DNA of 64,000 nt, taken from the NCBI RefSeq assembly GCF_002150505.1, contig NZ_MSSV01000002.1, positions 62,001 through 126,000 of the forward strand, given 5' to 3'. Positions 1-8,826 of the stretch are shown piece after piece. The notes under the pieces are model-generated. The model ran no database searches. It saw nothing but the letters and a program-made list of their open reading frames with translations, and had not been told where the DNA came from. The position numbers and the translations under genes were made by a program. Within the stretch, counting starts at the first letter, position 1. The number at the start of each line of letters is the position of its first letter. The DNA comes from Algoriphagus ratkowskyi (GTDB taxonomy: Bacteria; Bacteroidota; Bacteroidia; Cytophagales; Cyclobacteriaceae).

Positions 1-753
1 AAGAACTTCATTCGTGTCAATTCCCAACAAATTGAAAATCTTGGATAATTCATTTACAAATGCAATGTTTATGTCACGTTGAGAGTTTTCAATCACTTTT
101 GCTGCTTCAGCCACCTTGATAGAAGATGCTTTATATGTACCCGCTGTAATAACAGTTCGATATAGCTGATCAACAAACTCTGCAATCTCTGGAGTAGAAC
201 CTGAGGTGACTTTCAAAATCTTGGCAACCGTGTGTTCTTTGTCTCCAGGGTTAATTCGCTCTGGTGAATAACCTGCAAAAAAATCATCATTGTATTTAAG
301 CCCAGATATTTTTTCTAGAACAGGTACACATTCTTCTTCAGTCACTCCAGGGTAAACTGTGGATTCGTAGATGACTACATCTCCTTTATTCAAGAATTGA
401 CCAATATTCTCAGATGCTTTGAGCATTGGTGTAAGTACAGGTCTGTTATGCTTATCTGTCGGAGTAGGTACAGTAACAATATAAACCGTACAATCAGTAA
501 GAGCTGAAGACTGATTACTGACGAATAATCCATTTCCAGATTTCCCGGAAAAATCGCTTACTAAAACTGATTTTAGCAGATCATCTGATATCTCAAGCGT
601 ATTATCTTTACCTGAATTCAATTCTCCTATCCGCTTTAAATCTATGTCAAAACCCACTGTAGGATACTTCTTTGCGAACTCAACTGCCAATGGAAGGCCA
701 ACATAACCTAAACCAATAATTGCGATTTTTACGTCTTTTAAATCTGTATTCAT
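1..753 (-). CDS. UDP-N-acetylhexosamine 6-dehydrogenase (TviB/WbpO type), C-terminus outside window
   Basis: The first 251 residues are visible; the frame stays open to the left edge. It begins with a Rossmann [13 protein letters not shown] motif. It then carries [35 protein letters not shown] and [20 protein letters not shown], which are the hallmarks of the TviB/WbpO/WbpA branch of NAD-dependent nucleotide-sugar dehydrogenases. These enzymes oxidise C6 of UDP-GlcNAc or UDP-GalNAc in two steps to the uronic acid. The catalytic Cys region lies beyond the edge, so activity cannot be judged. It starts a second leftward unit of the capsule locus and has its own long leader with a palindrome (928-946) and the leader element (811-828). 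Its product could feed the WbpB/E/D genes at 16816-19572; that link is inference. Confidence 0.9.
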   Translation of the reverse strand, partial: MNTDLKDVKIAIIGLGYVGLPLAVEFAKKYPTVGFDIDLKRIGELNSGKDNTLEISDDLLKSVLVSDFSGKSGNGLFVSNQSSALTDCTVYIVTVPTPTDKHNRPVLTPMLKASENIGQFLNKGDVVIYESTVYPGVTEEECVPVLEKISGLKYNDDFFAGYSPERINPGDKEHTVAKILKVTSGSTPEIAEFVDQLYRTVITAGTYKASSIKVAEAAKVIENSQRDINIAFVNELSKIFNLLGIDTNEVL

Positions 754-810
754 ATTAAATTTTTTATTACCTGAAATCATAAAAAAGATTTCTTATTTAC
801 TTCTTTATAC

Positions 811-828
811 AGCTTCGCTCTTTCAGTC
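811..828 (-). promoter_or_regulatory. Leader element, copy A (GACTGAAAGAGCGAAGCT)
   Basis: This 18-nt element on the transcribed strand ends 57 nt before the ATG of the tviB-like gene. It matches 17 of 18 positions of an element at 25454-25471, 66 nt before the wza-like gene. The 3' part can fold as AGC-GAA-GCT; the single difference (A to G) turns an A-U pair into G-U and so keeps the fold. Position and sharing suggest a cis element for elongation control or RNA-level regulation of polysaccharide genes. The function is inferred. Confidence 0.55.
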
Positions 829-922
829 CCAAGACTTAGCTTTACAGGTAGAAATCAGGAAACTTACAGCTGGATAATTTGACATAAAATATGTCCTGAT
901 ATCCTAAATGTTTAATTGAGTC

Positions 923-951
923 TTAAGTGAGTACTTCTGGTACTCATTTAA
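923..951. promoter_or_regulatory. Palindromic operator, copy A (core TGAGTA-N7-TACTCA)
   Basis: The core TGAGTA (928-933), seven bases, TACTCA (941-946) extends to 12-base arms (923-934 and 940-951) with one mismatch. A second copy with the same core and the same flanking AG...GG...TT bases lies at 26055-26073, in front of the winged-helix regulator of this locus. It is the best candidate binding site of that regulator. It lies about 175 bp upstream of the tviB-like start codon. I found no clean TAnnTTTG box next to it, so the transcription start is unplaced. Confidence 0.6.
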
Positions 952-992
952 AATTCAGCGCAAAACTAATCATTTTTAACTTATTTTAAGTA

Positions 993-2687
993 TTACTTTT
1001 TCAACTTTTGGATTTGATAAATAAAATTTAAGGTCCCTGAAAAGGTCCACAGGTTCTGTCCTTGCGGAAAATCAATAGTTGAACTTGGAGAATTCTCCCA
1101 TTGGTAATTTTGGCCTTGAATCATCTGAGCTTTACTACTGAGTATTAATCTATCCCATTGATGATCCCAGAGTAGCCCCACACTAAAATCTACCCATGGG
1201 CGCTTACTGGGATTTTCCGCAAAGGCTCTGTAATAGAAATCTTGATGATTTTCTAGTCTTTGTAGAAGGACCCCAACCTTATTGAGGTTGGTGATTTTGG
1301 AAACTTCCAATATCTGCGCATTACCTCCTACTCCAATTCCTACTCCCATAGATTGACCTTCATTGGTAAATCCTCGTACTTGGTAATGCGTATGCCAACT
1401 GGTATTTCCTGAATTAAGGTCTGCATATCTAATGTATCTATTCACAGACTCTGCCTGCTGAACAATCTCAGCTCGCACTTGAACAAATTCTCTTGGTTTG
1501 TTTGTCTTGAAGAGTTTGGAGAAACCAAACAGATACGCTCTTGCATGCTCTGGATTTAAGATAAATTCCCGCCAATTATAACTATGATCCTGCTTCCCAT
1601 ACTCTGCATACAGTTCGAAATTGCCTTTATCACTGTAATACCTCAAGAAAAAAGAGACTTGTTGATCCTGGCCCTCTGAATCATAAACAACCGAATTATC
1701 ATTAGTGAATAAATTTACCTTTTGAAAGGCTTCAAGAACAGGCATTCTTCCCTGGAAAGTATTGGTCACATCGTCATTGTATTGCTGAAAAGTTCTACTA
1801 AAGCCCGCAAAAAAATTAGGTAAAAACACTGGCTGAAATGTCATAGTTAAACCAGTAACATATTTCCAGTCGTCGCGGAAAGGTCTAGCAAAAATACTAT
1901 TCAAGCGTGCATTTTGAGAAGGTAGCAAACCAGAATCCTCTGCTCTACCCACGATCAACTCGGCTTCTAGCTTCCCTATAAAAATATTTACTGGTCGGCT
2001 AGTCCGTAAAAACAAATGCTTCATCCCCCTAGCATTATTACTGAAAATCAGTGAATTAAACTGACCTGGCCCCCACCAAATATTCTCAGTGGATGCTCCA
2101 AGTGCTATAGGACCTGCATTTAGGCTAATGTAAGATTGACCCCACCAAGCGAATGAATTATACGCTTCCGAAAATCGCTCTGGATGATCCCCAAAATTCC
2201 AATACCTGAATCTTGCAAAAAGGATATTATCAGAATAATTTTCACCAAAACCTTGATAGGGTTTATTCTGGCTTGCAACGAATTCCGGTCTAAATTGAAA
2301 ATTCAAAAACAGCAATTTCCCATAAATACCAGGAGATAGCAGCGTCTGAATTCCAGCACTATTCATCATGCTAAAATTACCCCAACCGTATGGTCTATTG
2401 GAATTATAAACTGTGGTGCTAAGCACTGGAAGGAGTTCCAAATGAGCCTTCTTCACGTGAATTGGCAAAGTGTCATTTAGGGAATTAAAGCGATTTTGCT
2501 TCAGATTCACAATAGGCCTCAATCCAAAGGAAAAGTCTTTTAATTCTTCTACTCCTTGTAATTGCTGCCTTCTGAGGCTTTCTTCCAAAACAGGAAATCC
2601 GGCTGGAATAGTCTGCGACAAGCTAGCATTGGCAATAAAGAAAACCAAATAGAGAGAATTCCGAAATAATGGAAACATCAATTTCAA
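993..2687 (-). CDS. Capsule assembly Wzi-family outer-membrane protein
   Basis: A 564-residue protein with an N-terminal signal peptide (hydrophobic core about residues 8-22). It carries the Wzi-family signature ENIWWGPGQFNSLIFSNNARG around residues 201-221. The rest is rich in alternating aromatic residues, as expected of an outer-membrane beta-barrel. Wzi proteins of group 1 capsule systems bind nascent capsule at the cell surface and help organise it; the Bacteroidota members are about this size. It is the last gene of the leftward operon. Its start overlaps the stop of the preceding DUF1972 glycosyltransferase gene by 4 bases, so translation is probably coupled. The family assignment is strong; the exact surface role is inferred from the family and the locus. 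Confidence 0.85.
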   Translation of the reverse strand: MKLMFPLFRNSLYLVFFIANASLSQTIPAGFPVLEESLRRQQLQGVEELKDFSFGLRPIVNLKQNRFNSLNDTLPIHVKKAHLELLPVLSTTVYNSNRPYGWGNFSMMNSAGIQTLLSPGIYGKLLFLNFQFRPEFVASQNKPYQGFGENYSDNILFARFRYWNFGDHPERFSEAYNSFAWWGQSYISLNAGPIALGASTENIWWGPGQFNSLIFSNNARGMKHLFLRTSRPVNIFIGKLEAELIVGRAEDSGLLPSQNARLNSIFARPFRDDWKYVTGLTMTFQPVFLPNFFAGFSRTFQQYNDDVTNTFQGRMPVLEAFQKVNLFTNDNSVVYDSEGQDQQVSFFLRYYSDKGNFELYAEYGKQDHSYNWREFILNPEHARAYLFGFSKLFKTNKPREFVQVRAEIVQQAESVNRYIRYADLNSGNTSWHTHYQVRGFTNEGQSMGVGIGVGGNAQILEVSKITNLNKVGVLLQRLENHQDFYYRAFAENPSKRPWVDFSVGLLWDHQWDRLILSSKAQMIQGQNYQWENSPSSTIDFPQGQNLWTFSGTLNFIYQIQKLKK

Positions 2688-3772
2688 AGTGATTTCAACA
2701 TCTTGACGTACTGTTTATTTATCGCTTTCCACGAGTAATTTTTTCGAGCAAGTTTATACATGACGCCAGACATCTCATCTCTATCATACTCCTTCAGCTT
2801 GGATAATTGCAAATACAACTCATTTGAATTATTGAAATAAATTGCCTGATTGAAAGTAGTCTCTCTATTGTAATTTACTCCAAATGCAATAATCGGAAGG
2901 CCTAGATACATGGCCTCTACAAGAGAGGGATTAGTTCCTCCTGCACTATGACCATGCAGGTAGTAATGACAATTTGATCTCAATACGTTCAGCTCTTCAC
3001 TTGCATAAATGGGATTATACAAAATCACATTCTTCTTTGTAGAGTACTTTTCATACAGTCGCATGCCGTAGTCACTGGCATTCCAATTCCCTACGATCAC
3101 ATAGGGAAAAGAAAGGTCATTCTCAGAGAAAACCTTCAGTTGCATTTCTATATTATTTTCTGGCTCAATACGGCAGACAGTAAAAATATAAGGCGAAGTT
3201 ATGAATGAGTATTTCTTTTTATAAGGAATAGGGTCCACATAGCTTACATGGTTTGCTCCATAGGCTATCAAATGTGAATCAGCATTATATTCTTCCTTTA
3301 CATAATCGTAAATATGCTTGTTGTCTGATATAATAGAATCAGAATACTTAACAGCTACAGATTCTGAGAACTTCAAAAATCTCTTTGCAAAAGCCCCCCA
3401 TTTATCACGCTTCCACTCTAATCCATCAATGTGGGTAACAATTTTAGCTTTGGTAAATGGACGTATCATAGGAATGGAGATAGCTCCCGAAACTCCTAAG
3501 ATCAAAATATAGTCAAATCCTTTGGTTGACTTCCATAGAGAAATCGAATCATAGATTACACTCTGCACACCGTTGGCCTTGAGATTTAAGTAAACAAGCT
3601 TTGCACCCTTATAGGTATCCATCTTCTCAGGATAACTCGAACTTTGACAGTAAATTGTGACGTCGTAAAACTTTGGCAGTAAGTCTAGTAGGTATTCTAC
3701 CAAAGTTTCAAAACCTCCGTAATTAGCAGGGACACCCACTATGCCGACAATAGCTAATTTTTTCTTAATCAT
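2684..3772 (-). CDS. DUF1972 glycosyltransferase (rhamnosyltransferase-like)
   Basis: This 362-residue GT-B enzyme opens with VGIVGVPANYGGFETLVEYL, the DUF1972 N-terminal domain typical of Cps2T/Cps2F-like capsule glycosyltransferases. The C-terminal half has the GT4 nucleotide-sugar part, including VCRIEPENNIEMQL (about residues 199-212) and HGHSAGGTNPSLVEAM (about 273-288). Several characterised relatives transfer rhamnose, but the donor cannot be read from the sequence. There is no signal peptide, so it acts at the cytoplasmic face of the inner membrane. It overlaps the upstream DUF4091 gene by 8 bases and the downstream wzi-like gene by 4 bases. Confidence 0.85.
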   Translation of the reverse strand: MIKKKLAIVGIVGVPANYGGFETLVEYLLDLLPKFYDVTIYCQSSSYPEKMDTYKGAKLVYLNLKANGVQSVIYDSISLWKSTKGFDYILILGVSGAISIPMIRPFTKAKIVTHIDGLEWKRDKWGAFAKRFLKFSESVAVKYSDSIISDNKHIYDYVKEEYNADSHLIAYGANHVSYVDPIPYKKKYSFITSPYIFTVCRIEPENNIEMQLKVFSENDLSFPYVIVGNWNASDYGMRLYEKYSTKKNVILYNPIYASEELNVLRSNCHYYLHGHSAGGTNPSLVEAMYLGLPIIAFGVNYNRETTFNQAIYFNNSNELYLQLSKLKEYDRDEMSGVMYKLARKNYSWKAINKQYVKMLKSL

Positions 3773-5360
3773 TGAGATAGTTCTTCATTGCTCTCACCAT
3801 ACTACTTCTTTCGGTCTGATTATTACGCAAAAAGTAACGGGTATGTGAAGTTATTAATTCTTGTGTTTTACTAAGATTGGCTTTTTGATCTGCCTTAAGA
3901 ACTTCTTCCAATGCATCTTTCAAAAGTAAATACCGCAAAGAAACTTGTCCATCAGGATATACAAAGTGGCTATCTCCAGAAGGTAAGTCTGAAAATAACG
4001 CTGATTTCATTATCTGTGGTGACCAGAGATTGAACGCCCATCTTAGCATACCATCGTACCCATGTGCTCTAGAGAGCATTACCAAGAAGTAGATGTCTTC
4101 ATAATTCGAAGCAATTAACATATTTGGTTGCACTTCAAAGCAAGAGGTATAGATTGTAGTTTTGTATCCTTTAGAAATTCTCGCAGCCAATTGGTTAGGT
4201 TCTAATATGATATTGCTAGACAAAGAATAGTCAAATATTTCCTCTGATAAAGTCGAACTGAATGTGCCCGAGTATCCAAACTTAAATTTTGGCTCAATTT
4301 CTTTTACAAAATGAATGAGATTTTCAGTCATCGAAAAATCACGCTCATCAATCCAAAAGACGGTCTTATCCATCCATTTTTTAGACTTTAAGAATGAGGC
4401 GAAGTCAATGAGAAAAGGCTTCCAAAATGCTTTATACTCCGGGGTACCTGGTTCAGAAGTAAAGGTCTTTATTTGACCAGAAGCTTCATCAAAGTAAAAG
4501 TATGTTAAGTTCCACGGAAAAAGATTATGTACAGCAATTTCTTTTGAAATGCCTTTCGATACTGCCAGTTCTACATATTTTTCAAAAATTGAATAATTAT
4601 AAGTAAAGGAGCCATCCTTCTTTTTGCAAACTTGGATCATCATCTGCTCCAGCGGTTTGACAGAAGTGTTATACAAGTCGTAGAATATAGATGTAGTAAC
4701 CACCCCTTGATTGATCCCTTTCAACTGGTCAAACATCAAGGCTATTTTGTTCCAATGCTCCGATGAATAAGGAACAAGTGCATGATATGTGGAAATAGAA
4801 AGTGGAAATTGCCAAAAGTCAATTTCATAGTTCAATGATGAAAAATCAGGAAGATTCCTGTCGATCACATGGATCACTGCCTTCATTTTATGTTCAATCC
4901 CAGCCTGCGTAAATAGCAATGTCAGGGGATATTTGCCTGATTTAAGTTTGTTGAGCCCTTGAATTTTCACCAAACCATAATTGGTTTTGCCTTCTACCTT
5001 GAATGTATTGTTGGTTAAAACTTCAGCTCTATCTGGGAACATCTTTTTCTCAAAATTCCCATTTGAGATTGCTTCACCGCAATTTCCAGCCGATATATCC
5101 CCTTCTACTAAATGCAATTGTAATAACTCAGTTTTAAAATTTTTAGAATCAAAAGAAAGCTTAACTGTAAAATCACTCTCAGAATCCGTATTAATCAAAA
5201 AAGGTAAAATTATCGTCTCATTCTTCCATGATTTGAATACAGAATTATCTGATAATCTGCTTCCGAAATTTTCAAATGTGGTAAAAGCACCAGCAATCTG
5301 TGCCAGAAGAGAAGTGGTTTGAATCGTACAACAGATTAAAATTAAGAGTAACTTTTTCAT
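3765..5360 (-). CDS. Secreted DUF4091 protein within the capsule locus
   Basis: A 531-residue protein with a signal peptide ending near LLAQIA (about residue 21). The C-terminal third contains FWIDERD and RAHGYDGMLRWAFNLW (about residues 428-443), characteristic of DUF4091. This domain is seen in glycoside-hydrolase-like, TIM-barrel-type secreted proteins. The N-terminal part looks like a beta-sandwich. No catalytic residues are established for this family, so a glycan-cleaving or glycan-binding role is only inferred from fold resemblance and location. It overlaps both neighbouring glycosyltransferase genes by 4-8 bases and so belongs to the capsule operon. A periplasmic trimming or release enzyme is one possibility. 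Confidence 0.7.
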   Translation of the reverse strand: MKKLLLILICCTIQTTSLLAQIAGAFTTFENFGSRLSDNSVFKSWKNETIILPFLINTDSESDFTVKLSFDSKNFKTELLQLHLVEGDISAGNCGEAISNGNFEKKMFPDRAEVLTNNTFKVEGKTNYGLVKIQGLNKLKSGKYPLTLLFTQAGIEHKMKAVIHVIDRNLPDFSSLNYEIDFWQFPLSISTYHALVPYSSEHWNKIALMFDQLKGINQGVVTTSIFYDLYNTSVKPLEQMMIQVCKKKDGSFTYNYSIFEKYVELAVSKGISKEIAVHNLFPWNLTYFYFDEASGQIKTFTSEPGTPEYKAFWKPFLIDFASFLKSKKWMDKTVFWIDERDFSMTENLIHFVKEIEPKFKFGYSGTFSSTLSEEIFDYSLSSNIILEPNQLAARISKGYKTTIYTSCFEVQPNMLIASNYEDIYFLVMLSRAHGYDGMLRWAFNLWSPQIMKSALFSDLPSGDSHFVYPDGQVSLRYLLLKDALEEVLKADQKANLSKTQELITSHTRYFLRNNQTERSSMVRAMKNYLND

Positions 5361-6424
5361 TGATTTAGTAAGTTTGCCACTTTTTCTTCAAAATTCCCTC
5401 TTACAAAATCTATTTTTTTGAGGGCAGACCCGCTACTTAACAGCTTCCAGAAATCAGGCTCAGCAACCATTTTTTCTATTTTTCCTGCAATCTTATCGAG
5501 TTTTGTATAATTGATACAAAAACCATTGAAACCCTCTTCGACTAATTCCGTGACCCCTCCTACCTCAGGCACTATCGCGGGAAGATTGTAATACATCCCT
5601 TCCAAGATGGTCATACCAAAAGTCTCCACACATTCATCGGGATGTGTTAGATTTAAAATCAGTGAGGCCTTTTCAAAAAATGGGTGCACGTCTTTTTGAA
5701 CTGGAAACACTTGGATATTGAAAGTCAAAACCTCTGTTTCTACGAATTGATTCACTTCCTCCGATTCATCGCTGAGAACTAACGTGAAACTTACCGCTGG
5801 CAGTCTCTTAGCAAGAGATATAAATTCTGTCACTCCTTTGTACGGTCGAAGGGAAGCTAGCATCAAGACATCAAATCTCTCAGATTTTACACCTTGCATT
5901 TTTGATTTCTCTTCAAAATCTTTAGTCACACAATTATAAATCACCTGCGCTTCAATTCCTTGAAGGTTTGCGTTAGCTTGTAAGTAATCGGAAACCACTA
6001 TCACTTCAGAAGAAAAATTGCGAACCACCCAAAACAGAAAATTGCTCAACAGCTTGGGATTAATCTCGTTTTCATGCACATGAGTGATTACCCTTTTGCC
6101 TAAAAGCCTTCCAACAAGTATTGCTCCGAAAGGCAAAATAGTGTTGACATAAAATATTTTTTGCTCTTTCTGTATGGTAAAAAGCAATTGTATGGCCAGT
6201 AATAATTGACTGAAGAAGAATGAAAAAAGTGTGAATATGCGATGTTCAGATCTTTTATAAAAATTGGTTTTACGTTCAAATGAAGACAAAAACCCGTCAG
6301 TTTCACTCGTGTATAAGCTTACGTCATATCCTTCCTTGAGCGCAGTATGAATTACGCTTGAAAGAATCTGAGGGCTACCTGTGAAATTATTCAGCAGGTG
6401 GAAAAACACAACCCTTGGTCGCAT
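5357..6424 (-). CDS. Glycosyltransferase family 4 protein
   Basis: A 355-residue GT-B glycosyltransferase. The N-terminal domain has NNFTGSPQ near residue 12, a membrane-associated hydrophobic stretch around 67-85 and THVHENEINP around 116. The C-terminal domain has LASLRPYKGVTEFI and the GT4 donor-binding segment ETFGMTILEGMYYNLPAIVP (about residues 266-285), with the conserved E-x7-E pattern. The donor and acceptor are not predictable. The start codon overlaps the end of the Wzy-like gene by 38 bases, longer than elsewhere in the operon; no other ATG fits the family N-terminus. The next gene (DUF4091) overlaps by 4 bases. Confidence 0.85.
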   Translation of the reverse strand: MRPRVVFFHLLNNFTGSPQILSSVIHTALKEGYDVSLYTSETDGFLSSFERKTNFYKRSEHRIFTLFSFFFSQLLLAIQLLFTIQKEQKIFYVNTILPFGAILVGRLLGKRVITHVHENEINPKLLSNFLFWVVRNFSSEVIVVSDYLQANANLQGIEAQVIYNCVTKDFEEKSKMQGVKSERFDVLMLASLRPYKGVTEFISLAKRLPAVSFTLVLSDESEEVNQFVETEVLTFNIQVFPVQKDVHPFFEKASLILNLTHPDECVETFGMTILEGMYYNLPAIVPEVGGVTELVEEGFNGFCINYTKLDKIAGKIEKMVAEPDFWKLLSSGSALKKIDFVRGNFEEKVANLLNQ

Positions 6425-7547
6425 TCGGAGATTTAGAGTTTAGAATTATCAGAAAAACACTGATCATTAAATAAAGCGTTGTAGCATAAAATTCATGGGT
6501 AAATTGCTGCGCTAGTAAGAAAATGTAGAAAAACATGGCTGCGTAAAATACCTTCTTCCTGATAAACAAAAGGGTCGAAAACATAAACACAGCAGCCAAA
6601 TAGGCTACATAACCAATAAAACCATAGGTGTATAAGAGCACTGACGTTCCATTTTCAATATATCCTGTACGGTAAATAGTAGTTCTAGCGATCACCTCAT
6701 CTACCATATTATTCCCATGCCCAAAAAGATATTCTTTCCAAGCTGAATATTCGAAAAAGGAAATCCTAAAAGCCTGAAGTAAATCTGCACGGGAGTTTAG
6801 GGTGCTCACATTGAAAATCAGTTTGTTGATAAATTCAAAGTAATAGAGGTAGAAAACAATAGCCAATACTACAGTAGTTATGAAAATTCTTCTATGCCTG
6901 AAGAAGAGTATAATGTAGAATACCACCATGGTATTTCTGTTAAAAGTAAGTATCAGTCCAAGTATTGCAATCCAGTAAGCTATTGAATCTAGTCTCGTCA
7001 GAATGCCCGATTCTTTCTTCCAATAAAAAATCAAAAACCAACTTATCAATAAGGTTCCAAATGACTGAACTGTAGTGGTGAAGCCTTTCGCAGCATGAAG
7101 AAATGGTAAGCCTTTATCATACATCGGGTGAACATAGATATTGTACCCAACTAGATAACTGCTAAATACAAATAAAATGCCTGCAACGATATGTATGAAA
7201 ATTGCCCAGTAGATGATGTCGAGAAAGCCTTCCTCTTCGGAAACTAAGCTTGCAAAAAACAGCCCTAACACTGGGAAAAAGATGATTAAAGAGGAATCAG
7301 GAAGGTTCAATAAGTATGGCAACAGGAAATAAGATGCCACGCCAATTATTGGAAACAGTGAGTTGGCAGAAAATGACTTATTCTGAAAAATCTGATGGAA
7401 CAAGAGCAAGCCCAAGACTCCCAACATAGCCACCTTATCCAAGGGCAAGCTAATCATTGTAGAACAGGACACCAGAAAAACCAATAGTATCATTCCAGTT
7501 TTGCCTATTACACGTGTTGATTGGATAGCTAAAACCGAACTAGTCAC
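6387..7547 (-). CDS. Wzy-like polysaccharide polymerase / O-antigen ligase family membrane protein
   Basis: A 386-residue integral membrane protein with about ten hydrophobic segments. A periplasmic-loop segment FGHGNNMVDEV is followed by YIENGTSVLLYTYGFIGYVAY, a pattern seen in Wzy/WaaL-type proteins. Such proteins polymerise undecaprenyl-linked repeat units in the periplasm or ligate finished chains. It lies in the same operon as a Wzx flippase, a Wzz-like protein and a Wza-type exporter. With only one such gene in the cluster, the polymerase role is the most likely. Sequence identity within the family is always low, so the assignment rests on topology and context. It overlaps the upstream glycosyltransferase gene by 8 bases. 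Confidence 0.75.
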   Translation of the reverse strand: MTSSVLAIQSTRVIGKTGMILLVFLVSCSTMISLPLDKVAMLGVLGLLLFHQIFQNKSFSANSLFPIIGVASYFLLPYLLNLPDSSLIIFFPVLGLFFASLVSEEEGFLDIIYWAIFIHIVAGILFVFSSYLVGYNIYVHPMYDKGLPFLHAAKGFTTTVQSFGTLLISWFLIFYWKKESGILTRLDSIAYWIAILGLILTFNRNTMVVFYIILFFRHRRIFITTVVLAIVFYLYYFEFINKLIFNVSTLNSRADLLQAFRISFFEYSAWKEYLFGHGNNMVDEVIARTTIYRTGYIENGTSVLLYTYGFIGYVAYLAAVFMFSTLLFIRKKVFYAAMFFYIFLLAQQFTHEFYATTLYLMISVFLIILNSKSPNATKGCVFPPAE

Positions 7548-8823
7548 CCAGTACCTCCTTGATTTGTAGTAGCTGATTGAACCTGGAATATTTAATGATT
7601 TTTGCCTGAGAGTTTGTTCTCAATTCTCCTACTTCTCCCCGCTCATATAGTCCTTTGATTTTTAATAGTTGCTCATAGCATCCTTCTGCTGAGTTAGCGA
7701 CAAAACCTAGTCCTGACTCCGTGATCATTTGCTCCATTACGTCCCCATCTGAAGGACACATTAATACAGGCTTGCCTAACGCCAAATACTCATAAAGTTT
7801 GCTGCTAGGAATTCCTTTCATGTTTCCGTAGGCCATGGCTAAGACAGCATGAGATTTTTGCAATTCAATTAAAGCTAGCGCTCTAGGAAGTCGATCTGTT
7901 ACTTTTACCAAATGCTGCAATTCTAATGGGACACTAGCTAGGATTCGCTTTAGTTGTTTCACATCAAAGCCAGCTCCAAGAAAAACTAATTGAAAAGGAT
8001 TTCCATTACTTTGAGCTAGTTGCAAGGCTCCGAAGATCGCTGAGAGATCTTGGGAAGGGTATAAAACACCGCTGTAAGTAAGAGTGAAAATCGGATATAA
8101 ATCTTCTGATTTCAGGTTAAACAATTCCTCTTCAAATCCATTTTCGATGGTGTAGCCTTTTTTTCCAAGAAATTTGCTTAATCGATCAGTGTAGAGCTTA
8201 GAAACTGAAATAATAGATTCAGCGGTTCCTACCCACTTTTTTTCATAATTAGCTTCAATTTTGGCGATCCATTGACGAATGGCTCCTCCCGAATTTTGCA
8301 TCTGAAGTTCATTGGTACTCCAATCATCCCTATAGTCGGCGATCCATTTGAGACCCAGCTCAGTTTTGAGTGAATACCCTAATCTAAACAGGTAGAATGG
8401 CTCACCAGAAATGATTGCTACGTCGAAGGATGTATTCTTTAGAAGATTTTTGGTAAAAGGTAAAAAGTTTGAAAACGAAGTGAATTTCAAGGTAAACCTA
8501 GCTAAAAATACATCCAGTAATTTGGTGAGCAAAAAGAGTGGTCGTAGTGCTGACTCTCCAAAAGTAAGGTATGCTCGATCTAATATTCCGGGTTGAAAAG
8601 GCAGGTAATACACTTCATGCGTATCAAATACTTCGTGGCGCACAGTATGTCCGTAAGCGCGCTTGGTATCATGGTGCGAACGGATATCAGCAGTCCATTC
8701 TCGTGTGATAACAGTAGGATAATAACCTAGGCGATGCAGGTTTCTAGCCCAAAAAGTAATACGCTGAGAGGGTGTCAGCGTACAGGGTGTAAAGTAATTG
8801 GAAATTAGAAGTATTTTTTTCAA
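7540..8823 (-). CDS. Glycosyltransferase family 4 protein
   Basis: A 427-residue GT-B enzyme. The N-terminal acceptor domain has LLISNYFTPCTLTPSQRI and a following WARNLHRLGYYPTVIT. DYRDDWS around residue 162 is common in GT4 enzymes of Bacteroidota exopolysaccharide loci. The C-terminal donor domain includes LTYSGVLYPSQDL and GIPSSKLYEYLALGKPVL (about 335-352). It is likely cytoplasmic and membrane-associated. It lies 3 bases downstream of another glycosyltransferase gene and overlaps the Wzy-like gene by 8 bases. The sugar it transfers cannot be told from the sequence. Confidence 0.85.
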   Translation of the reverse strand: MKKILLISNYFTPCTLTPSQRITFWARNLHRLGYYPTVITREWTADIRSHHDTKRAYGHTVRHEVFDTHEVYYLPFQPGILDRAYLTFGESALRPLFLLTKLLDVFLARFTLKFTSFSNFLPFTKNLLKNTSFDVAIISGEPFYLFRLGYSLKTELGLKWIADYRDDWSTNELQMQNSGGAIRQWIAKIEANYEKKWVGTAESIISVSKLYTDRLSKFLGKKGYTIENGFEEELFNLKSEDLYPIFTLTYSGVLYPSQDLSAIFGALQLAQSNGNPFQLVFLGAGFDVKQLKRILASVPLELQHLVKVTDRLPRALALIELQKSHAVLAMAYGNMKGIPSSKLYEYLALGKPVLMCPSDGDVMEQMITESGLGFVANSAEGCYEQLLKIKGLYERGEVGELRTNSQAKIIKYSRFNQLLQIKEVLGD

Positions 8824-8826
8824 AAA

